Source of the DNA: JAJVHZ01 sp041395385 | Lineage (GTDB): Bacteria; Pseudomonadota; Gammaproteobacteria; JAJPIJ01 | DNA length: 64,000 bases | Assembly (NCBI GenBank): GCA_041395385.1 | Contig: JAWLAN010000015.1 | Span: forward strand, 62,001 to 126,000 | Reading direction: 5' to 3' | Part shown: in pieces, positions 51,352 to 60,367 of the stretch | How the letters are laid out: each line of letters begins with the position of its first letter | Numbering within the stretch: the stretch's first letter is position 1 | Translations under genes and position numbers: made by a program | Notes under the pieces: generated by a model | What the model saw: only the letters and a program-made list of their open reading frames with translations | What the model was told of the DNA's origin: nothing | The model's database searches: none

Positions 51352-53322
51352 CTAACGCACCATACCCTTCAGCGACGCCAACACCCGTCGGCCCTCCTCG
51401 GGGGAGGCCTGAGATTGGCCATCGACCCCGATCCAATCAAGGTCGTCTGGCGGTAACTCGCTGATAAATCGGCTTATCTGGCACTCCCGCACCTCTCCGT
51501 AACGGCGCCGGGAACCTGCCCAGGTAAAGGTCAAGGTCGACTTCGCCCGCGTAATGCCGACGTAGGCGAGCCGCCGCTCCTCCTCGATATCGCCCGCCTC
51601 CCGGCTGGTGCGGTGCGGCAGAAGTTCCTCCTCCGCGCCGACGAGGTAGACGTGCCGGAACTCCAGGCCCTTGGCAGCATGCAGTGTCATCAGGCGCACC
51701 CGGTTGGACTGCTCGTCGGCGTCGCGGTCGGCCAGAGCTTCCATCACGGTGAGCTGGTTGAGGATCTCCGGCAGAGGCCGATCCCCGCTCGGTGAGGACG
51801 ACAGGCGGGCCATCCATGCCAGGAGCTCCTCGACATTGCCGTAGCGCCGCTCGGCCTCCGCGGGGGTGCCGGCCTGCGACTCCAGCCATCGACGATAGGC
51901 GATGGTCTCGACGATCTCCTTCAGCAGGGGCACGGCAGGTTCGCCCTCCGCCCGTTCGGACCACCTCGACACCTGTGCCGCGAAATCCCGCACCCGCGCG
52001 CGGACGCGCTCGCCGAGGGTGCTCAGCAGATCCTCCTCCCAACAGGCATCGAACAGGCTCGCGTCGCGCCTCCTCGCGTACGCGGCCAGCTTCTCCACGG
52101 TCGCCGGTCCGATCTCCCGGCGAGGGGTGTTGACGATGCGCAGGAATGCGCCATCGTCCGTCGGGTTGGCCAGCAATCGCATATACGCGAGCAGGTCGCG
52201 CACCTCACCGTAGTCGAAGAAGGAAGTTGCGCCGCTCACGGCGTATGGCACGCCGTGTTCCCTCAGCGCCTGCTCGAATGGCCGGGACTGGTGGTTGCCG
52301 CGGTAGAGAATCGCATAATCGCCGTACTCGGCTCGCGACATCAGGCGGTGATGCAATATCTGCGCGATCACCCTGCGGGCCTCGTCGTTCTCGTCATGCG
52401 CGCGGATTACCCGGATGGGATCACCGACGCCGAGGTCGCTCCACAGGTGCTTCTCGTAGACATGCGGATTCTGCCTGATCAGGTGATTGGCGGCCTTGAG
52501 GATGCGGCGCGTGGAGCGATAGTTCTGCTCGAGCTTTATCACCTCCAGCGCCGGGTAATCCCGGCCGAGCAGCTGGATATTCTTCGGCTGCGCGCCACGC
52601 CACGCATAGATCGACTGGTCGTCGTCGCCGACCACCGTGAACCGCGCCCTGGATCCCACCAGCAGTTTCATCAAGCCGTACTGCGCGCCGTTGGTGTCCT
52701 GATACTCATCCACGAGCAGGTATCTCACCCGGTCCTGCCAGCGCGCGCGAACCTCGCCGTCGCCAGCCAGCAACCGCGCCGGCAACGCGATGAGGTCGTC
52801 CAGGTCTACCGCATTGCGCGCGCGCATCTGACGCTCGCACTCATTAAGCAGCGCCTGTATCTCCCCCGGCGGAGGCGCCTGCGCTTCCCCCCCGTTCTTG
52901 CAGCGGGAGATCTGCTGTTGCGCCGCCGGCACGCGCGGGTCGCTCGCGTCGCAGCCCAGGATCTCCGCGAGCAGCTGGCAGACATCCTGGCCGTCGTAGA
53001 CGGTAAAGCGCGGCCGGTATCCGAGGCGCGCGATCTCCTCCCGCAGGATGGCCAGGCCGAGCGCATGGAAAGTCGACACCCTCAATGCCGAGAGGTCGCG
53101 TCCCTTGATGCGCTTGCCAACGCGATCGCGCATCTCGCGCGCCGCCTTGTTGGTGAACGTGACCGCCACGATCTGCGCCGGATCGAGCGCACCGCGCTCC
53201 AGCAAGTGAGCGATTTTCTCGGTGATCACGCTGGTCTTGCCGCTGCCGGCGCCGGCCAGGACCATCAGCGGCTTGTCCAGGCAGCGCACCGCGGCACGCT
53301 GCGCGGCGTTCAACTCGCGCAC
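51352..53322 (-). CDS. rep: ATP-dependent DNA helicase Rep
   Basis: 656 residues from GTG 53322, giving the N-terminus RELNAAQRAAV as in Rep/UvrD. Walker A VLAGAGSGKTSV, Walker B LLVDEYQDTN, and later motifs VVGDDDQSIYAWRGA, NYRSTRRIL, LMTLHAAKGLEF and VGITRAK are all present. It clears proteins from DNA and assists replication-fork restart with PriA (14857). Upstream on the same strand is the cyclic-nucleotide-binding gene. Confidence 0.95.
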   Translation of the reverse strand: MRELNAAQRAAVRCLDKPLMVLAGAGSGKTSVITEKIAHLLERGALDPAQIVAVTFTNKAAREMRDRVGKRIKGRDLSALRVSTFHALGLAILREEIARLGYRPRFTVYDGQDVCQLLAEILGCDASDPRVPAAQQQISRCKNGGEAQAPPPGEIQALLNECERQMRARNAVDLDDLIALPARLLAGDGEVRARWQDRVRYLLVDEYQDTNGAQYGLMKLLVGSRARFTVVGDDDQSIYAWRGAQPKNIQLLGRDYPALEVIKLEQNYRSTRRILKAANHLIRQNPHVYEKHLWSDLGVGDPIRVIRAHDENDEARRVIAQILHHRLMSRAEYGDYAILYRGNHQSRPFEQALREHGVPYAVSGATSFFDYGEVRDLLAYMRLLANPTDDGAFLRIVNTPRREIGPATVEKLAAYARRRDASLFDACWEEDLLSTLGERVRARVRDFAAQVSRWSERAEGEPAVPLLKEIVETIAYRRWLESQAGTPAEAERRYGNVEELLAWMARLSSSPSGDRPLPEILNQLTVMEALADRDADEQSNRVRLMTLHAAKGLEFRHVYLVGAEEELLPHRTSREAGDIEEERRLAYVGITRAKSTLTFTWAGSRRRYGEVRECQISRFISELPPDDLDWIGVDGQSQASPEEGRRVLASLKGMVR

Positions 53323-53396
53323 GGGGGAACTCGACGTTGAGATAGAGGGGCAGATCGGATTATAGCGCCCGCCTGAGGTCGCCCGTAGGCTTGACT

Positions 53397-53921
53397 TCAG
53401 GTCGGGGTGTCGATCGCAGGGAAGTCGTAAATATCTCCCGCCATCCAATGCCTGGCGGCGGCATCGGGAGCGACGAGCGTCTTGAACAGCTGAGTGTCGG
53501 AGTCCCTGAGTCGCCGGCTGACTTCCCTGGCCAGATTCATGAGCAATATGGTGTACTGCTGGCGATCCATCTTGTAGATCTCGTACATGTTCGTGGTCGA
53601 GATCTCGATTGCGGTGCAGTCCTGGCGCGCGATCGCCGAGCCGCTGCGCGGTCCGAGATCGAGAAGCGTAAGTATGCCGAAGCAGTCGCCGATCGCGATC
53701 TTGCGCAGGAAGTACATCTGGTCCTTCCACCGCTTGACGATATCGACTTCACCGCGCTCCAGCACGAACACGGAGTCACCCGGATCATTCTCGCGGAAGA
53801 AATACGCACCGGCGGGCTGGGCGACGATACGGGTGAATCTGAGCAGGTAGCTCAGGACATCCTCGTTGATGCCGCCGAAAATCGGCATCCCCTGCAGTAA
53901 CTGCAGTTGCGTCGCGGTCAT
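53397..53921 (-). CDS. Cyclic-nucleotide-binding-domain protein
   Basis: 174 residues from ATG 53921. One cNMP-binding domain: PIFGGINEDVLSYLL, FRENDPGDSVFVLERGEVDIVK, GDCFGILTLLDLGPRSGSAIARQD (quoted in parts), followed by a helical tail. The phosphate-binding cassette is only partly matched. No DNA-binding domain follows, unlike CRP, so it must act through partner proteins or be a remnant. 75 bp upstream of rep. Confidence 0.82.
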   Translation of the reverse strand: MTATQLQLLQGMPIFGGINEDVLSYLLRFTRIVAQPAGAYFFRENDPGDSVFVLERGEVDIVKRWKDQMYFLRKIAIGDCFGILTLLDLGPRSGSAIARQDCTAIEISTTNMYEIYKMDRQQYTILLMNLAREVSRRLRDSDTQLFKTLVAPDAAARHWMAGDIYDFPAIDTPT

Positions 53922-53970
53922 CGTCGGCTGTCGCGCTGCGTACCGGGCGAGAACAATAACCGCGGGGTCA

Positions 53971-54009
53971 GCAAAACACAACCCGCGCGGACCGGAGCGG
54001 TCCGCGCGG
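53971..54009 (-). terminator. Terminator of the His/Tyr-rich gene
   Basis: An 11-bp perfect stem CCGCGCGGACC with GGTCCGCGCGG and a 5-base loop at 53983-54009, with GTTGTGTTTTGC next on the minus strand. 24 bp after the leftward stop. Confidence 0.7.
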
Positions 54010-54033
54010 CTGCCCTGAACCGCGAATCGTTAC

Positions 54034-54459
54034 TCAGTCGTCCCGCTTGACGAAGGTGCGGCTGCCGCCGCGGCGATCGTCATGACCGCGATCGCGATGG
54101 TATCGGTCACCGCCATCCCGCCAGCGATGGCGATAATCGTCACGCCGGCCCTGATGATGCGGCTGACGGCGATCGAAGTGCCCGTGGCGCGGCTTGTAAT
54201 AGTGATGGCGGTGCTGCGGCGTGTAATGATGATAGTAGTGCCGCGGCGTGTAGTAGTGATAGTAATGCCTGACGGGCGGCGGGTAGACCGGCACCGCGTG
54301 GACCACGGCCGGGTAGGGGTACGAATAGTAGCGAGTCGCCGGAAATCCGCTGCTGAAGCCGAAATTGAAGTACACGTTGTCCCGAGCTGAGCTCGTGGAC
54401 GGCAGCAGCGTCGCCAGCACCGTCGCAATGCAAACCAGCATTCTGTTCAGGGCGCGCAT
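54034..54459 (-). CDS. Secreted His/Tyr/Arg-rich protein
   Basis: 141 residues from ATG 54459 (GAGG 8 bases upstream). Signal peptide MRALNRMLVCIATVLATLLP cut near SSA-RDN. The mature chain is of low complexity: Tyr/Pro-rich, then His/Tyr clusters such as RHYYHYYTPRHYYHHY, then Arg/Asp/His repeats (RDDYRHRWRDGGDRYHRDRGHDD). It may bind metals or polyanions in the periplasm, but this is inferred from composition only. Next to the FecR-domain gene on the same strand. Confidence 0.75.
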   Translation of the reverse strand: MRALNRMLVCIATVLATLLPSTSSARDNVYFNFGFSSGFPATRYYSYPYPAVVHAVPVYPPPVRHYYHYYTPRHYYHHYTPQHRHHYYKPRHGHFDRRQPHHQGRRDDYRHRWRDGGDRYHRDRGHDDRRGGSRTFVKRDD

Positions 54460-54546
54460 GAGCATTACCTCGCTTTCGCAGGATTGCCAATCGCGCTCGA
54501 CTCTAGGACCGATGCGCTGAACTACCGCTGAATTGGCGCGCTCGTT

Positions 54547-55278
54547 CTAGTAGGTATTGCGACGCGGACGGCCGTAGGCGTCGCCGGGCAACCTGAACGG
54601 CGTGGTCCGGCCGACGAGAGCCTCCAGCAGCTCCAGTTCCTCGTCGGTGTGATCCTTGAACGGCGCGGGTTCGATGAATTTGCCGCTGCTGCCGGCGGCG
54701 AGCACGTAACGCGGCGCGTCGTGGTGGGAGGCCTTGATGATCTCGCTACTTTGCGGATCGCCGACAGCCGAGATCTCCGTGGTGCCGTAACAAGTGCACA
54801 CGTAGCTGCGTTCCGGCTGCGAGTCGACATACAGGCCCGTGCCGCGTATCCCGATCGTCGCGGTCACGGTCTCGACACGGTGCACGCCCCTGCCAAAGAC
54901 CGACAGCAGCCGCCCGGTAACGAGTCGCAAGGTCCCCACCGCAAACTGCTCGGCGCCGGCGGCGATCATCTCCAGCCGGCTCTGACCCCGCAACAGGAAG
55001 GCGTCCTTGCCGACGACGAACGCCAGTCTGCCGTCGTCATCGGTCTCCACCAGGTCGCTTGCGCGGATCAACGTCGCGGCATCGAGCGGTCGTCCATTGA
55101 CGCGCACCCCGCCGGAATAGGCGTGCACCGACCGTCCTGGCGGGAGAGGCCTCGGTACGGTGCCGAGCAGACCCGCCGCCGCGTCCGACGGGCGGCCCAG
55201 CATGTATGCGCCTGCCGCGAGCAGGGCGATCAGAAACTGACGGCGTGGGTCGTCCACCTCCCGTACCCGTGCACTCAT
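54547..55278 (-). CDS. FecR-domain protein, exported
   Basis: 243 residues. The N-terminus has RRQFLIALLAAGAYML, close to a Tat-type signal. The FecR core follows: LIRASDLVETDDDGRLAFVVGKDAFLL, LVTGRLLSVFG, ETVTATIGIRGTGLYVD. A CxC (VCTCYG) lies after it. Unlike classical FecR there is no FecI sigma factor or anti-sigma N-terminal segment here, so this is a stand-alone periplasmic type. Divergent from the barrel gene at 55393. Confidence 0.83.
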   Translation of the reverse strand: MSARVREVDDPRRQFLIALLAAGAYMLGRPSDAAAGLLGTVPRPLPPGRSVHAYSGGVRVNGRPLDAATLIRASDLVETDDDGRLAFVVGKDAFLLRGQSRLEMIAAGAEQFAVGTLRLVTGRLLSVFGRGVHRVETVTATIGIRGTGLYVDSQPERSYVCTCYGTTEISAVGDPQSSEIIKASHHDAPRYVLAAGSSGKFIEPAPFKDHTDEELELLEALVGRTTPFRLPGDAYGRPRRNTY

Positions 55279-55392
55279 AATCGTTCCCCCCTAGATTCGC
55301 ACTGCCGAACGCCGCGAGTCCAACGATAGCAGCAGCGCGGCCGGTTTGCATCGGCTTGTTTGTTGCCGACGGCGGATTCACAATGAGGCGTC

Positions 55393-56319
55393 ATGACAAC
55401 CGGCACCTTTACTACCCGTCCACGCCGCCCCGCGACGGCAATGGTCTTGTTCATCCTGGCGTTCCTCGGGGCGGGCAGAGACGCCGCTGGGCAGAGTCAC
55501 TATTTCGACGTCTCGCTGGATTACCTGCATGACGACAACATCGGGCGCGCGGAGTTCGACCGCGACATACTTGAAGACAATATCGTCATCTTGTCGGGTT
55601 CGCTCAACATGCCGCAGGTGCTCGACAGCCGTGCCGGCCTGCTGCATTCACTGCGGCTCGAGTATGCCGCGCATACCGAGTGGGAGGACCTGAGTGCGCT
55701 GACCGCGAGTGCGACCAGCACGTTCCGGTATCAGCCGGGCGCCTCCTTTTCGGCGCCGTGGTACGAGGCTCAGCTGGTTGCGGCCCTGCTGCAGCACCGC
55801 GACAGCGATATTCGCGACGGCGCGCAGGTGCGCCTCAATCTCGCGGTCGGCAGCAATTTCACCGACCGGCTCGTCGGAAGAATTGGCTACCGCTATGAGC
55901 TGCGCCGGGCCTGGGAGGAGGATGTCTTCGATCTGGACAATCACCGTTTCTCCGGCAACCTCGACTATGACGTCAGCGAAAGGGTGACCTTGTACGGAAC
56001 GCTTGGCTGGCAGACGGGGGAGGTCGTATCGACGGCGACACCCCGGCCACAGGTTCTGAACGCCGCCGAGACGTGGCGCCTCGACGAGGCGCTCAGCGAG
56101 CGCCCCGCCGCAGCGGTCCCCGTCGGCGGCTTCTATCCGGGCGATCGGTACGCCTACCGGATAGACGCCGACACCCTCACGGGCGAGCTGGGAATCAACC
56201 TCGCCCTGTCGCAGAAGCTGGCCTTGGACCTCTCTGCTCTTCATTTCCGGGCATACGGCGAGGGCGACAACGACTACGACGGCCTGCTGCTGCGGGCCGG
56301 CCTTTTATACAGGTTCTAA
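55393..56319 (+). CDS. Predicted outer-membrane beta-barrel protein
   Basis: 308 residues. Signal peptide (MVLFILAFLGAGRDAAG cut near Gln-Ser). The mature part has alternating beta-strand pattern (HYFDVSLDYLHDDNIGRA, LRLEYAAHTEW, ATSTFRYQPG, RIGYRYELRRAW, NLDYDVSERVTLYGTLGWQ, ELGINLALSQKLALDLSALHF) and ends LLLRAGLLYRF with terminal Phe, the usual mark of outer-membrane barrels. Function unknown. Start has GAGG 4 bases upstream. Confidence 0.82.
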   Translation: MTTGTFTTRPRRPATAMVLFILAFLGAGRDAAGQSHYFDVSLDYLHDDNIGRAEFDRDILEDNIVILSGSLNMPQVLDSRAGLLHSLRLEYAAHTEWEDLSALTASATSTFRYQPGASFSAPWYEAQLVAALLQHRDSDIRDGAQVRLNLAVGSNFTDRLVGRIGYRYELRRAWEEDVFDLDNHRFSGNLDYDVSERVTLYGTLGWQTGEVVSTATPRPQVLNAAETWRLDEALSERPAAAVPVGGFYPGDRYAYRIDADTLTGELGINLALSQKLALDLSALHFRAYGEGDNDYDGLLLRAGLLYRF

Positions 56320-56322
56320 CCC

Positions 56323-56553
56323 ATGGTGCAGCTCGCCCCGCGCGCGGTGCTTCAGTTCGCCTCGGGATTGCGATTTCCGCAGCTGTTCCTGCTGGCGCTG
56401 GGCCTTTTCGTCGTCGACGTCCTCGTCCCCGACTTCATCCCGTTTGCCGACGAGATCATCCTCGGCCTGGTAACGCTGATCGCCGCCAGCCTGCGCAAGC
56501 AATCAGCGCCACCGCAAGGGCGGGTCTTCGACAACGAGGGCAGTCCGCGATAG
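56323..56553 (+). CDS. Small membrane protein (DUF6116-like)
   Basis: 76 residues, with two hydrophobic stretches (RFPQLFLLALGLFVVDVLVPDFIPF and EIILGLVTLIAASL, quoted in part). Starts 4 bp after the barrel stop, so the two form a unit. It resembles a small uncharacterised family often called DUF6116, but this is from memory. Confidence 0.72.
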   Translation: MVQLAPRAVLQFASGLRFPQLFLLALGLFVVDVLVPDFIPFADEIILGLVTLIAASLRKQSAPPQGRVFDNEGSPR

Positions 56554-56638
56554 TTGTCGCGCAGGGAGGGAATTGCCGGCGGCCGCGGTTCTTGCGCCGC
56601 GGAATTCGCGGCGCGCCCTGAAGCGCGCGACCCGCGTT

Positions 56639-57916
56639 TCAGGCCGCTTCGTAGACGATGACCCCGCCGAGCAGCGTGTAACACACGCGACCGCGCATCG
56701 TCTGGCCCAGGAATGGCGAGTTCTTGCCATGGCTCAGCAGGCCGTCCTCGGTCAGCACCCACTGGACGTTGGCATCGAACACGCACACGTCAGCGGGCGC
56801 GTGCTCGCTCAGAGTGCCGGCCTCGAGGCCGAGTATCTCCGCCGGCGCGGTGGTCATCGAGGCGATCGCGGCCGGCATGTCCAGCACGCCCTCGGAGACC
56901 AGGCGCAGCGCCAGCGGAAGCCAGGTCTCCAGTGCCGACACGCCCGGCTCCGTGGCATCGAACGGGAGCTTCTTCGCGTCCCGATCCTGCGGTTGATGAT
57001 CGCAGCACATGGCCGTCACCACGCCCTTGCGGAGCGCCTTGCGCAGGCCGTCGCGGTCCCGTCGGCCGCGCAGCGGCGGTCGGACGTGACACAGACTGTT
57101 GTAGCCGACGACATCCTCATCGATGAGATGCAGATGCTGGACGCTCACATCGGCGGTGACCGGCAGACCGCGGCGCCTCGCCTCGGCGACCATGGCGACG
57201 GAGCGTGAGGTCGACAGCCGGCAGAAGTGCGCCCGCACCCCGGTCTGCTCGATGAGCAACAGGTCGCGGGCGACCGAGATGGTCTCCGCGGTTTCCGGGA
57301 TCCCGGGCAGGCCCATGCGGGTGCTCGTCGCGCCCTCGTGCACGTGGCCCTGCGCGGCCAGCCATGGGTCTTCGGCGTGCAGGAAAACGGTCATCCCGAT
57401 GGTGGCGGCATACTCCATCGCCCGGCGCATCACCTCGGTATTCGGGATCGGCACGCGTGCGTTGCTGACCCCAACGCACCCCACCTGTCGCAGCCCCCCC
57501 ATGCCGGCCAGCAGCTCTCCCTTCAGCTCCCGCGTCAATGCGCCCAGGCATACCACCCGCGTCCTGCCACTGGCGGTGGCACGCTGATGTATCAGCTCGA
57601 CGACCGCGGGCGTGTCGATGACCGGCAGGGTGTCCGGCGGGCAACACAGGGTGGTGACCCCGCCGGCGGCGGCGGCGCGCGTCTCACTGGCGATCGTGCC
57701 CTTGTGCGTATATCCGGGCTCCCCCAGGCGGGCGCTGAGCTCGACCAGGCCGGGGATGACGTGCAGTCCCCGGGCATTGATCGTCCGCTCGGCCTTGTAG
57801 CCCTTCGGCGCGCGGCCGAGCGCCGCGATCCGCCCTCCATCGACGAAAACGTCCACCACCGCGTCGATGTTGTTGGCGGGATCGATGACGTGGCCGCCGC
57901 TGATCGCTATGCGCAT
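56639..57916 (-). CDS. pyrX: Dihydroorotase-like protein, probably catalytically inactive (PyrX/PyrC')
   Basis: 425 residues from ATG 57916. The dihydroorotase fold is clear (FLHAED, VTADVSVQHLHL, CDHQPQ), but the zinc-binding HxH near the start is absent: GLVELSARLGEPGYTHKG where active enzymes have an H-x-H before the LREPG motif. This is the pattern of the non-catalytic subunit that assembles with aspartate carbamoyltransferase in Pseudomonas. Lies 10 bp after pyrB. A separate active dihydroorotase must exist elsewhere. Confidence 0.88.
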   Translation of the reverse strand: MRIAISGGHVIDPANNIDAVVDVFVDGGRIAALGRAPKGYKAERTINARGLHVIPGLVELSARLGEPGYTHKGTIASETRAAAAGGVTTLCCPPDTLPVIDTPAVVELIHQRATASGRTRVVCLGALTRELKGELLAGMGGLRQVGCVGVSNARVPIPNTEVMRRAMEYAATIGMTVFLHAEDPWLAAQGHVHEGATSTRMGLPGIPETAETISVARDLLLIEQTGVRAHFCRLSTSRSVAMVAEARRRGLPVTADVSVQHLHLIDEDVVGYNSLCHVRPPLRGRRDRDGLRKALRKGVVTAMCCDHQPQDRDAKKLPFDATEPGVSALETWLPLALRLVSEGVLDMPAAIASMTTAPAEILGLEAGTLSEHAPADVCVFDANVQWVLTEDGLLSHGKNSPFLGQTMRGRVCYTLLGGVIVYEAA

Positions 57917-57926
57917 AGGCTCCGCC

Positions 57927-58892
57927 TCATTCCGTCTGGCTGCCGGCACAGAGAGCCATCACCGCCATGCGCACGGCGATGCCATGGCTGACCTGCTGCA
58001 GGATCACGGAACGACTGCCGTCGGCCACGGCCGAATCGATCTCCACACCGCGATTGATCGGACCCGGGTGCATGACGATCACGTCCGGATTGGCCACGCG
58101 CAGGCGCTGCTCGGTCAGCCCGTAAAGCCGGAAATACTCCGAGGTGCTAGGCAGCAGTGCGCCGCGCATCCGCTCCTGCTGCAGTCGCAGCATGATCACC
58201 ACGTCGACGTCACGAAGCCCGGCTTCCAGATCCTGGAATACGCGCACGCCCATGGTCTCGATGCCCGTCGGTATGAGCGTATGCGGACCGACCACGCGGA
58301 CATCGGGAACCCCGAGGATGCGCAAGGCGTGGATATTGGAGCGCGCGACCCGGGAATGCAGGATGTCGCCGACGATCGCGACGGAGAGCCTTCGGAAATC
58401 GTGCTTGTGCTGGCGTATCGTGAAGGCATCCAGCATCGCCTGCGTCGGATGCGCGTGGCGCCCGTCGCCGCCGTTGATGACGCTGATATGCGGGGCGACG
58501 TGGCTGGCGATGAAGTGCGCCGCGCCGCTCAGATTGTGTCGCACTACGAACATGTCGCAGTGCATCGCCTCGAGGTTGCGCAGGGTGTCGAGCAGCGATT
58601 CGCCCTTCTTCGCGGAGGAGGCGTCGATATTCAGGCTCAGTACGTCCGCGGACAAGCGGTTGGCCGCGAGCTCGAAGGTCGTGCGCGTGCGAGTGCTCGG
58701 CTCGAAGAACAGGTTGATGACCGTCTTGCCGCGCAGGAGTGGAACCTTCTTGACGGCACGACCGCCGCCGAGTCCGGCGAAGCCCTCGGCGCGATCGAGT
58801 ATGTCGATCAACAGCTGGCGGGGAAGCCCTTCGACGGTAATGAAATGCTGCAGGCGGCCATGTTCGTTGATCTGTAGGTCACGTGCCGTCAT
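57927..58892 (-). CDS. pyrB: Aspartate carbamoyltransferase catalytic chain
   Basis: 321 residues. Carbamoyl-phosphate motif FFEPSTRTRTTFE, and HPGPINRGVEI and MHPTQAMLD-like stretches (HAHPTQAMLDAF) are intact. Makes N-carbamoyl-aspartate. ATGA overlap with pyrR. The N-terminal extension of about 15 residues suits the large type of ATCase that pairs with inactive DHOase. Confidence 0.97.
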   Translation of the reverse strand: MTARDLQINEHGRLQHFITVEGLPRQLLIDILDRAEGFAGLGGGRAVKKVPLLRGKTVINLFFEPSTRTRTTFELAANRLSADVLSLNIDASSAKKGESLLDTLRNLEAMHCDMFVVRHNLSGAAHFIASHVAPHISVINGGDGRHAHPTQAMLDAFTIRQHKHDFRRLSVAIVGDILHSRVARSNIHALRILGVPDVRVVGPHTLIPTGIETMGVRVFQDLEAGLRDVDVVIMLRLQQERMRGALLPSTSEYFRLYGLTEQRLRVANPDVIVMHPGPINRGVEIDSAVADGSRSVILQQVSHGIAVRMAVMALCAGSQTE

Positions 58893-59413
58893 GCAGACTT
58901 CTGCAGCTTGAGTGCGAGCGGTTCAGGTCCGGTGAGTTTAACATGCTCGCCGGGGGCGAGCGTCATCACGGTGCCCACGACGTTGGCCTCGATGGGCAAC
59001 TCCCGACCGCCCCTGTCGACGAGGACGACGAGCGCGACGCTGGCCGGCCGGCCGTAGTCGAAGATCTCGTTCAGGGCCGCGCGCACTGTGCGGCCGGTGT
59101 AGAGTATGTCGTCGATAAGCACGACGTGGCGATTCTCCACGTCGAAGGGCAGATCCGACGGCTCCACCGTGGGGTGCAGACCCTTGCGCGCGAAATCGTC
59201 CCGATGATAGGCGATATTCAATCCGCCCACGGGCTCAGTAGGCTTGAGTCGCTTGTGCAGCTCCTCGGCTATCCACACCCCGCCGGTGCGTATGCCTATG
59301 AGCACGAACTCCTCGCGGCCGAGCTCTCGCAGGCAGGCGCCGAGCCGGTCGGCCACATCGTCCAGCAGGACCGGAATGTCGACGGCCGCTTTCCTACGCG
59401 GGGCGGTTTTCAT
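58889..59413 (-). CDS. pyrR: PyrR uracil phosphoribosyltransferase / pyrimidine regulator
   Basis: 174 residues. PRPP motif VVLIDDILYTGRTVRAA, start IPVLLDDVADRLGACLREL. PyrR can regulate pyr genes by binding mRNA and also has phosphoribosyltransferase activity. No attenuator is visible ahead of it because ruvX coding sequence overlaps its start by 20 bases. Confidence 0.95.
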   Translation of the reverse strand: MKTAPRRKAAVDIPVLLDDVADRLGACLRELGREEFVLIGIRTGGVWIAEELHKRLKPTEPVGGLNIAYHRDDFARKGLHPTVEPSDLPFDVENRHVVLIDDILYTGRTVRAALNEIFDYGRPASVALVVLVDRGGRELPIEANVVGTVMTLAPGEHVKLTGPEPLALKLQKSA

Positions 59414-59810
59414 TCAGCCACGTCTCCAGTATGACCTGCGCGGCCAGCGCATCGACCGCCTGTCCGTCGGTCCCCGCGCGCGCGCGCGCCTCGTGCGATG
59501 ACAGCCGCTCGTTGATCGTCTGCACCGGGACCCGGTAAAGCTCGCGCAACTGATTGCAGAACCGCTCGATTCGCGATGCCAGCGGATGCGGCGTCTCGTC
59601 GGCATGCGACGGCAGTCCGACGACCATGAGCTCCGGCGCGTACTGCTGAACGAGCCGTGAGAGCGCCTCCCACTCCGGTCGGCCGTCACGCACCGCGATG
59701 ATAGCAAGCGGCGAGGCGGAGCGGGTGATCGTCTGACCGACCGCCACACCGATGCGCCGCTCGCCATAGTCGAAGGCCATGAGGGTGACCGCTGGGTCGC
59801 CCCGGCTCAT
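59394..59810 (-). CDS. ruvX: Holliday junction resolvase-like RuvX (YqgF)
   Basis: 138 residues from ATG 59810. RNase H-like fold: MAFDYGERRIGVAVG (first Asp), VVGLPSHAD, INERLSSHEA (Glu), and VDALAAQVILETWL. Takes part in 16S rRNA 5' maturation and/or Holliday junction resolution. Overlaps the algH stop by ATGA. Confidence 0.95.
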   Translation of the reverse strand: MSRGDPAVTLMAFDYGERRIGVAVGQTITRSASPLAIIAVRDGRPEWEALSRLVQQYAPELMVVGLPSHADETPHPLASRIERFCNQLRELYRVPVQTINERLSSHEARARAGTDGQAVDALAAQVILETWLNENRPA

Positions 59811-60367
59811 GCGTGGCCGGCGTCGTGGGCGATCGTGTCGATGTTGATGCCGAGCAGCGCGGCGGCGCGGTGCCAGCGCTCCTGCGGCGGCACGCGAAAG
59901 ATGATGTCCTCGTTCGCCGGGATTGACAGCCAGGCGTTGTCGAGCATCTCCTGCTCCAGCTGGCCGCCGGCCCATCCGGCGTAACCCAACGCGATCAGCG
60001 TCTCGCGCGGACCCTCACCCTTGGATATCGCCTCCAGGATGTCGCGCGATGTCGCCACCCCCACCTCCTCGGTGACCTGGATGCTGGAATTCCAGCTGGC
60101 GCCGGGCCTGAACAGCACGAAGCCGCGATCGCGCTGCACCGGCCCACCCTGGTACACCGGCATGTGGCCGATGCTCTCGTCGGTGGGCTCAAGCTGCATC
60201 TGCGAGAGGATCTCCCCCAGCCCGAAATTCAGCGGGCGGTTGATGATGATCCCCATGGCGCCGTCCTCTCCATGCGAGCAGACGTAGGTCACCGTCTGGG
60301 AGAAGTTCGGATCGGCCAGCGTCGGCATGGCGATCAGAAAGTGGTTGGTCAGATTGATGGACGACAT
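59807..60367 (-). CDS. algH: YqgE/AlgH family protein
   Basis: 186 residues from ATG 60367. Conserved segments HFLIAMPTLADPNFSQTVTYVC and GIIINRPLN and FVLFRPG and LGYAGWAGGQLEQEM (parts). Function is not settled, though it regulates alginate genes in Pseudomonas. Position next to ruvX is conserved in gammaproteobacteria. Confidence 0.95.
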   Translation of the reverse strand: MSSINLTNHFLIAMPTLADPNFSQTVTYVCSHGEDGAMGIIINRPLNFGLGEILSQMQLEPTDESIGHMPVYQGGPVQRDRGFVLFRPGASWNSSIQVTEEVGVATSRDILEAISKGEGPRETLIALGYAGWAGGQLEQEMLDNAWLSIPANEDIIFRVPPQERWHRAAALLGINIDTIAHDAGHA

